The position numbers were made by a program, and so were the translations under genes. Below the pieces are notes generated by a model. It did not search any database, was not told where the DNA came from, and saw only the letters and a list, made by a program, of their open reading frames with translations. Below, piece after piece: positions 57,636-64,000 of a stretch of 64,000 nucleotides of DNA; the first letter of the stretch is position 1; each line of letters begins with the position of its first letter. The stretch is taken from the NCBI RefSeq assembly GCF_954871325.1, contig NC_088776.1:24228508-24292507 (forward strand), in the 5' to 3' direction. Source of the DNA: Gordionus sp. m RMFG-2023 (lineage: Eukaryota; Nematomorpha; Gordioida; Chordodea; Parachordodidae).

Positions 57636-59177
57636 TATCGACACTGTGTCTCAATTGAACTGATACCTTTGTTTTGGCAATAAATTTGTTAATTCTAAAA
57701 ATAATCCAATCAAATTTTATAGATTGACAGACAAATTATCAATGTTTTCTGCAAATTTCATCAAATTCTATCAATAGGGTCTAAAGTTATGCACATTTAA
57801 AGCTGGACAAAAAAAATCAAACTTTCCAACATGAAAATTTAAAAAGAATTGTTTTACAAACTGCATACTTAATTTCTAAAAAAATATAACGCTATAATAA
57901 CGTCATTTACATTTAAGCAGACGATAATAAAACAAAATTTTTTTCAGTAAAGTTGACTTGAATTTGATTAAAATTAATTTCAAGACAATAAAAACATTTC
58001 GGAGTCAAAAGAAGGAATTTCCTAACAGAGACTGGTCTACATATCGCAGCCTTGAATCAATTGATTGCAAGTATTGATTACACTGGATCAGCAGGAAAAC
58101 AGTATGGTGGTAGCAGATACCGCTCAACTCGTGCTATGAAAAATATTAATTCTGTTGAAACACTCGTATTGAGCCAAGTAGACCGACCTGGCACCCATAG
58201 AGCAAATTGCTAAGTATCCCATGAAACTGGTATTTCGCAAACTTCAGTGCATCGGATTATTCATAAAGAGATGCAGCTGAAATGTTTAAAAAGGAAACAA
58301 GCCCAGGACCTAACACAGTTTACGGATAAGAACACCTCCGGTAATTGTACAAAATAATGTGCTTTGCAGTTTCAATGAGGGAAAAACAAGTTGCAACAAA
58401 TCGATTGCTTCGTATTCGTTCAAATTTCTTTAAATCCGTCAGGTTTAAGCGGTATATCAAGTCTTGACTGCACCGAGCTCATTTTTATTAATACAGTAGC
58501 TAAAATTAATTATGCATACTATAGTGACACTCAGTGAGCACTTATTGCCTGCTATTAAAGAATTATTGGAGAGTTAATATTTCATAATCTGGCAGGACAG
58601 TCTTCCAACTTAACAAGCCAAATAAATTTTGGATCTGCTTTCAAGAGGAACTCCAGATCTTATTTCATTCATTTTCTACCCTCCCCCCTCCCCCAATAGC
58701 CCTGATCTCAATTCCGTCTACTACAAGATATGGAGCTTTATTCAAGAAAGTGTTTATCAAACCCACATCGACGTTGACCATTTCAAACAGCGCCTTGTGG
58801 AAGAATGGAAATGGGTTGATCAAGGAATTATTGATCGTGCAATCAATGAATGGCGAGATCGCCTTAGAGGTATTTGAGCTAATGGCGGACATTTTCAACA
58901 ACAGCTTTGAAACAACATTTGACTCAAATCATAGTTGATGTATTTATGTTTTTGTTAAATTGTAAAGTTTAATAAAAAAAACAAATTTTTACATGTTGGA
59001 AAGTTCGAATTTTGTTTGTAGAACTTTGAACGTGCATAACTTTGGGCCCTGTTGATAAAACAGAAAACATTGATAATTTATCCCAATCTATAAAATTTTA
59101 TTGAATAATTTTTAGAATTGATATATTTATTGCTAATGCAAAAAGGGTTATATAAGTTTAATTGGCACACAGAGATA
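57636..59177 (+). mobile_element. Tc1/mariner-type transposon with inverted repeats of about 200 bp, decayed
   Basis: The outer ends TATCGACACTGTGTCTCAATT and (complement) TATCTCTGTGTGCCAATT begin imperfect inverted repeats. These continue through AAATTTTATAGATTG, ATTATCAATGTTTTCTG, AAAGTTATGCAC and AACTTTCCAACATG, reaching about 57840 on the left and 58985 on the right. The element is 1.54 kb. TA-type ends are consistent with the superfamily. Confidence 0.85.
57990..58940 (+). pseudogene. Mariner-like transposase remnant
   Basis: The N-terminal helix-turn-helix part reads as GISQTSVHRIIHKEMQLKCL, followed by KRKQAQDLTQFTDKN (58.2-58.3 kb). The catalytic region retains IIWQDSLP (second Asp) near 58.58 kb and NSPDLNSVYYKIWSFIQESV near 58.70 kb, where the usual DLNPVDYKIW has Tyr in place of Asp. 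The tail DQGIIDRAINEWRDRLRG ends at TGA 58875-58877. The frame shifts and has several stops, so no active enzyme is made. Confidence 0.82.
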
Positions 59178-61907
59178 CTTTAACAACTTAAACCCGGTTT
59201 CGGAGCTTCTTTTCCCAAACTCGTATCAAATATATGAATCTATTTGTTCAAATTGTAAGACAAAGTTATACATTCATTGCAATTAAAAATTCCGTTTTGC
59301 AGGAATTTAGATTCATTAGCCGCACATTTTACCATAACCAGGAAATAAATAGTACCATCAATAATCTTTAAACAAAACTAAGCCGCTCGCTTTACTCTCT
59401 CTCTAAAACTCTGTTTCAAGGAGATTACGATTAGTCGGAAATGCGTTTTGGTGTAAACTAATTAAAATTTATTGATAATATATTCTGGTTAGCCATACTA
59501 AAACGCGTTGCAAACGAGTGGTAATATCTGTGAAACAAAGCTTGATGGAGAAATGCGAACAAAGTTTATAAAATGTGATGATTTATTAAAATATATTTAA
59601 ATCCATATATAATATATGATATATGATTTATAAAACTCCTTTCGATTTGGTCTGTTTAAATTTTTACATATTAGGCTGTGGTTCAATTTTTTATAGAAGC
59701 CAGGAGTTTGTCTAGGATCACGAATGTCAATATGAAGTTGATATATTTTTTGTAAATTATATGACAGTTTTAAGTGACAAAAGGCTCTTTGACAATTTAT
59801 TTTCATTTATTTAAATTAGAATTCACATTTTTTTACAAAAATATTATGAAATATATAAATAAAGGAGCGCTATGATACGAAACACGAAAGGATAATAGGT
59901 ACCCCGGATGTTTTCCATAATTCATAAATTTCCATTTTTTCAATTATATTAATAAAAAATTTTAAAAAATTTTCTAAATTATTAATTTTTACAGTAGAGA
60001 TATACCTAAAGAATAAAACTACCTTTAAACATTTTGGAAAATTTGCTTCATTTATTTTTTATAGCACTTCAATTTTTTATGGACGATATAACCCAGGTCT
60101 TTCCTACTATGATATAATCAATAGGATAGGACTAACGTTCCTCGGCAACACACCCTCTAATTTCATAAATACTATTTAAAATAATACTAATTCATGTTTT
60201 ATGATTCTAATCATTGTTTAATTATTAAATGGGATACTTTCCTAAAATTTATTATTAAGATTTAAAAACTTTTCAGGGACTCATTTTTATGTTTTTCAAA
60301 ATTTTGCATGCTGGAAAATCAAATTTAGTATATATTTTTTTTAGATTTTTAGTTCTTTGAAAGTAAAGTTTAATTCATTTGAATTTCGATTCTGCTTAAA
60401 TTTTATAAACTATGGGATTTTATTATGAGTGAGTTTTGTAAAATGGTAGTAAAATTAGCTTATTTTGAAATATTTTATAATATAATAAATTTTCCAGTAA
60501 AAAACGAATATTTGTTAAGGAATGTAGAATGAGAGGGAAAATAAAATCAATCTCTAATTTGAATGAAATTAATATTTCGAAGTTACTAGAATATTCCATA
60601 TCTTCAAAATTTATCAAACAGACACTATTAATTGCCTAATCACTACCTATTGCGACACATAAAATAGAAAGACGTTTTAGCCCTACGAAACTAATCAAAA
60701 ATTATATTCAGTCAACAATGCCTGATGATAGGTTAACTTCATTATGCTTGTTGAATATTCTTTCTAAAAAAATGAATTTTTAATTAATCTGTATATAATT
60801 ATGTTCTCTTAATTTATAAATCATATTTATTTAAACATAATGAAGATTAATATATTTAAAAAAATCTTATTATTGAATAAATTTTTATTTATTTATTATC
60901 CTTTTCCAAAAGGAATACAAAAGAAGAATATAATAGATTAACTAATACATATTATTATAATATTGTAATTTTATCACCCTAGCAAATATTTGGTAAAAAT
61001 GATATATTCATTTTTATATATTAGAATTATATCTCAAAAATATAAATTGAAGTTCTTTGAATAACTGTTTCTGAAATATCAACTCTGTAAGTGTGTTTTT
61101 CTCCATATTATATATATATTAATATTATTCTATCATCAATAAATAGCTTATTTAGTTCTTAAATTATCAAAAAATTGCTAATTAATTATGCTCGCTAAAT
61201 AATTTTTTCTGAGTCTACCGCTCATTAGTATAATCCATTTTTACAAAATTAAGAATCTTATTTTCAAGTATTTTTATGATTGATCTTTCACAAATTTCAT
61301 ATCATGTAATATTATTTTAAACAAGAATTGGTTTGGCATCTAAAACTTTTAGACTGCAGTTTAAAACAAATAGGATAAACATTTAACATAAAATACTTTT
61401 ATTTTAAATCTTCCTTCTCTTATAAAATGTTACTGCTTTCATTTTATTAGAAGTTTAAATATTTTTGCTAGATATAAAAAAGTTATCATAAAAATGAACA
61501 AAATTTAAAAGAAAAAAATGTCATTTTGTTGAAAACTCTCTTGATAAACGAAACTTCTATAATAAAATCAAGATATAAATTAATTTTTAATTAATTTCCA
61601 ATCAAATTTTTTTTCGATTATTTAAAAAGATAGAAATTTTTTAATGAATTTATTAACAAAATCTGTCATTCACATAATTCGTTTTCAAATTTTCAAACAT
61701 TTATATTTCACATAACATTTTCATTTCGACATATTATATTCTGTGTTTTACTTGATTATGGTGTGTTGTTATCATAATTAATTTACGTGAAGAATTTTTA
61801 TAATTTAATATTGGTCTATAGGCTAACTTCAAAATGTTTTTTAAATACTTTGAAAAATTTATATGATTTATATATTATTAATTATTATTTACAAATTTTA
61901 ATTTTTT
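59178..61907. other. A/T-rich intergenic stretch upstream of the neuropeptide gene
   Basis: No exon is recognised. The promoter and any non-coding first exon of the neuropeptide gene probably lie within or before this stretch. Confidence 0.35.
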
Positions 61908-61943
61908 TAGACTTTCTACGGTAACCAATTTTATCCTATCTCA

Positions 61944-62750
61944 ATGATCACCAAAGATGCATTGGCTTCCCACAAGAACCATTTTAAAGGAGTCAAAACC
62001 CATATATTCTACAGTTTTAATCTAATTAGTCTATTTATTTTATCCCTAATTCTGCAAAAGGTTGGAATTGGAATTTGTTACCCAATTAATAATGTGTTTT
62101 TACCATTGTCTAATATTTCTAACAAAGAGGAAAGAGGTAAAGAAGTGGGAAACTTAGAACTAGCTTCCTCAAGCTTATTCAATAATATGATTAAAGCTGG
62201 AATTCCCTATGTAATGGTGGCACCGGAACAAAATCTTAATGACTTTGGTCGATATAAAAATTATGATAAAAATGAAAATGACTATAGTTATAATTTAGCC
62301 GATTATAGGCAGAACAAAAGAAGAATAAATCGATATTTTAGCCCTAAAGTGATGGAAATGGATTTCCCAAGTTTTGGTCCAGGCCTTAACTTTTTAAATC
62401 ATGGTGGAATGTACAAACGCTATGTATTTATGGGCAAGCGTCCGAGAGATAGGTATAGAATGTCTTTTGGGCTTGGCAAAAAACGCAGAAGACGAGAGGT
62501 AATACCATTAGCTTCTTATTCGAATGACAGAAATAACAATTACCCTAACCAAAATTTGGGAAAAAGATTAAGCAAGTATTCTGTTGATAATTATTCAGAC
62601 GGGGATTTGAATGAGTATGATTATCGATCTGGCAACCCAGATAACAAAGAAGACCACGAGTGGAATGATGATGATAGCATTCCAGGCATAATTAGGGGTC
62701 GGTCTAAGAAACGCGTCGATAGATACAGAATGTTTTTTGGGCTGGGGTAA
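61944..62750 (+). CDS. Allatostatin-A-like FGLamide neuropeptide precursor
   Basis: The 268-residue prepropeptide is inferred to be secreted from neurons or endocrine cells. A hydrophobic signal (about 22-46, IFYSFNLISLFILSLI) follows a hydrophilic start. Dibasic sites then release YVFM-amide (160-163, then GKR), a form ending RDRYRMSFGL-amide (before GKKRRRR, about 168-184) and VDRYRMFFGL-amide. This last sequence ends in Gly directly at the stop codon, so it needs no C-terminal cleavage before amidation. A possible EVIPLASYSND...NQNL-amide lies between. FGLamide endings preceded by an aromatic residue and Arg-rich cleavage sites are the mark of the allatostatin-A family. A TTTTTTTAG acceptor at 61909 suggests the ATG lies in a later exon. 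AATAAA near 63004 fits a 3' end. The final GGGTAAAGG could instead be a splice donor. Confidence 0.78.
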   Translation: MITKDALASHKNHFKGVKTHIFYSFNLISLFILSLILQKVGIGICYPINNVFLPLSNISNKEERGKEVGNLELASSSLFNNMIKAGIPYVMVAPEQNLNDFGRYKNYDKNENDYSYNLADYRQNKRRINRYFSPKVMEMDFPSFGPGLNFLNHGGMYKRYVFMGKRPRDRYRMSFGLGKKRRRREVIPLASYSNDRNNNYPNQNLGKRLSKYSVDNYSDGDLNEYDYRSGNPDNKEDHEWNDDDSIPGIIRGRSKKRVDRYRMFFGLG

Positions 62751-63002
62751 AGGATTTTTTATAATATTTATTTAATCACCAATAGTTGTTATATGAATCG
62801 GGAATCTATCAACTCTGCAACGATTATTCTCTGCTGTTTATCTTTTTACTTATCTTAACTGTAAATGATTCGATTATATTAGTAATTCACATATTATAAA
62901 TATACTTTCGTATGATATTATTAATTACCGATCTGTTTTTAAATTTTTTTATTGATTACGCAATGTGCTAATATATCTATAAATTTGTAATAATTATAAG
63001 CC

Positions 63003-63009
63003 TAATAAA
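63003..63009 (+). terminator. Probable polyadenylation signal of the neuropeptide gene
   Basis: AATAAAA lies about 250 bp after the TAA of the FGLamide precursor, in the sense CCTAATAAAATAC. AATAAA is common by chance in this A/T-rich sequence, so it is only suggestive. Confidence 0.35.
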
Positions 63010-63190
63010 ATACAAGTTTTTCAATTGTTTATAATTATTGTGTCACTTGTCTAATAATTAGTATAAAAGGTTTTGTATATTTTAATCTCTAAAAAATTGA
63101 TTCATTATGAATGATATTGTAAAGTTAGTTGAGTAATATTTAACAAGCCATCACTAAAACATTATTTTTTCCATAGAATATATGTTATAG

Positions 63191-63770
63191 CCAATCTGCG
63201 TAATCAGTCAGTACGCATCATAGGTGTATCCAGGATTTGGCTAAGGCGTGGGGGGAGGATACACTATTAGGTAAATTTTTTCCCTATAAATTTTATTAAA
63301 GATCTAAGGTCCATAGGTTTTTGGCTATATTATATTTTTATAAAAATAATGGGATTTCTATTTTATTAAAATGCTCTTTTTCTAAAAATTTTGAATTATA
63401 GTGGTTATATTAAAAAGTTATTAACTTTTACTAATTTTTCTTTCAAATTCTTCCTTATTGTATACATTTTTTGAGAGAAGGAAGGGGGGGGGGTATGGTG
63501 GATAAATTTTTATTAGCTCAAAATGATATTTACGAGAACAAGACAAATTTGTAATATGTGGTTTCGCACTTAATATGCATACTGATTCAAATCTTGGTCA
63601 AGCTAAGCATTCTATACATACTGGAAATATATTTTTGCAAAAACGCCTTAAACAAATTATTGCGCTATTTACCAATAGTTAATTTTTTTAGCCCGTTTTT
63701 TCCAGCCCTATCCTATAAATTTTTGACAATTTTATTGCAATACGCGTATTAGCTGATTACGTGATTTGAC
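63191..63770. repeat. Possible MITE with GCGTAATCAG inverted ends
   Basis: CCAATCTGCGTAATCAGTCA at 63191 pairs with the right end TACGCGTATTAGCTGATTACG (63741-63761). Inside, CATAGGTGTATCCAGGATTTGG (63218) looks like a separate hAT-type end, and 63.36-63.53 kb is related to 46.98-47.10 kb. The piece may therefore be a composite. G and C runs lie at 63484-63493 and 63783-63795. No target duplication was found. Confidence 0.45.
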
Positions 63771-64000
63771 TTTACAACTCCACCCCCCCCCCCCACCCAT
63801 ATATTTGGCACCAATGTTAGTAATAGATTGTTTGGAATATTGATATTATATTCTATTGTTTATTTTCCTACTATGCTTCATTTATGATTTCTCGGTCATC
63901 TTTAGTTTCAATATTTGGTTTTTCAGGATTGAATGTTAATTCATAATAATTTATATTTTAATAAAATTGACGTAAAATACTAGAATTCCTAGAAGAATAG

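Noticed and set aside
1-64000. tRNA, rRNA and spliceosomal RNA genes
   Set aside because: I scanned for conserved landmarks such as GGTTCGAATCC-type loops and U2-like 5' ends and saw none convincing. A covariance-model scan would be decisive.

Overview
This is a very AT-rich animal (metazoan) nuclear window with spliced genes and a heavy load of transposable elements. No bacterial or organellar genes were seen. Three host genes can be read with fair to high confidence: an angiomotin (AMOT) homologue, the ER membrane complex subunit EMC7, and an allatostatin-A-like FGLamide neuropeptide precursor. The FGLamide precursor and a mariner of the type common in invertebrates suggest an invertebrate, most likely an arthropod. 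AMOT has been reported missing from Drosophila, so a fly is unlikely. The species cannot be named from the sequence.

Layout. 1-2,478 (minus): an uninterrupted reading frame of at least 826 codons that leaves the window at base 1. It has an N-terminal zinc knuckle, a YLDD reverse transcriptase and a C-terminal restriction-like nuclease domain. 3,127-3,846: a 0.33-kb direct repeat. 4,076-5,966: a hAT transposon with 8-bp target duplication. 10,656-13,870: a short non-autonomous LTR retrotransposon fossil with both LTRs and a perfect 5-bp duplication; its 3' LTR is split by a hAT MITE. 14,623-18,542 (minus), with one further upstream exon near 22.7 kb: angiomotin. 19,600-20,828: a non-autonomous hAT in the AMOT 5' region, itself carrying a smaller repeat. 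About 23.9-34.8 kb: a broken Ty3/gypsy fossil split by an RTE-type LINE (24,617-27,566) and by a ZMYM-like hAT (28,928-32,842), which itself holds two smaller elements. 36.9-37.3 kb: a CCHC zinc-knuckle fragment. 37.8-39.8 kb: two MITE-like elements. 40,470-43,291 (minus): EMC7 in five exons, with a 900-bp hAT in intron 2. 44.5-52.3 kb: further hAT derivatives. 57,636-59,177: a decayed mariner with very long inverted repeats. 61,944-62,750 (plus): the FGLamide precursor.

The host genes are unrelated to one another: AMOT is a junctional scaffold of Hippo signalling, EMC7 belongs to the ER insertase, and the last gene encodes secreted peptides. The window's main theme is nested insertion. At least six insertions are dated relative to their hosts by intact target duplications, and one has its empty site preserved in the same window. 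The most unusual object is the intact YLDD/nuclease retroelement frame at the left edge.
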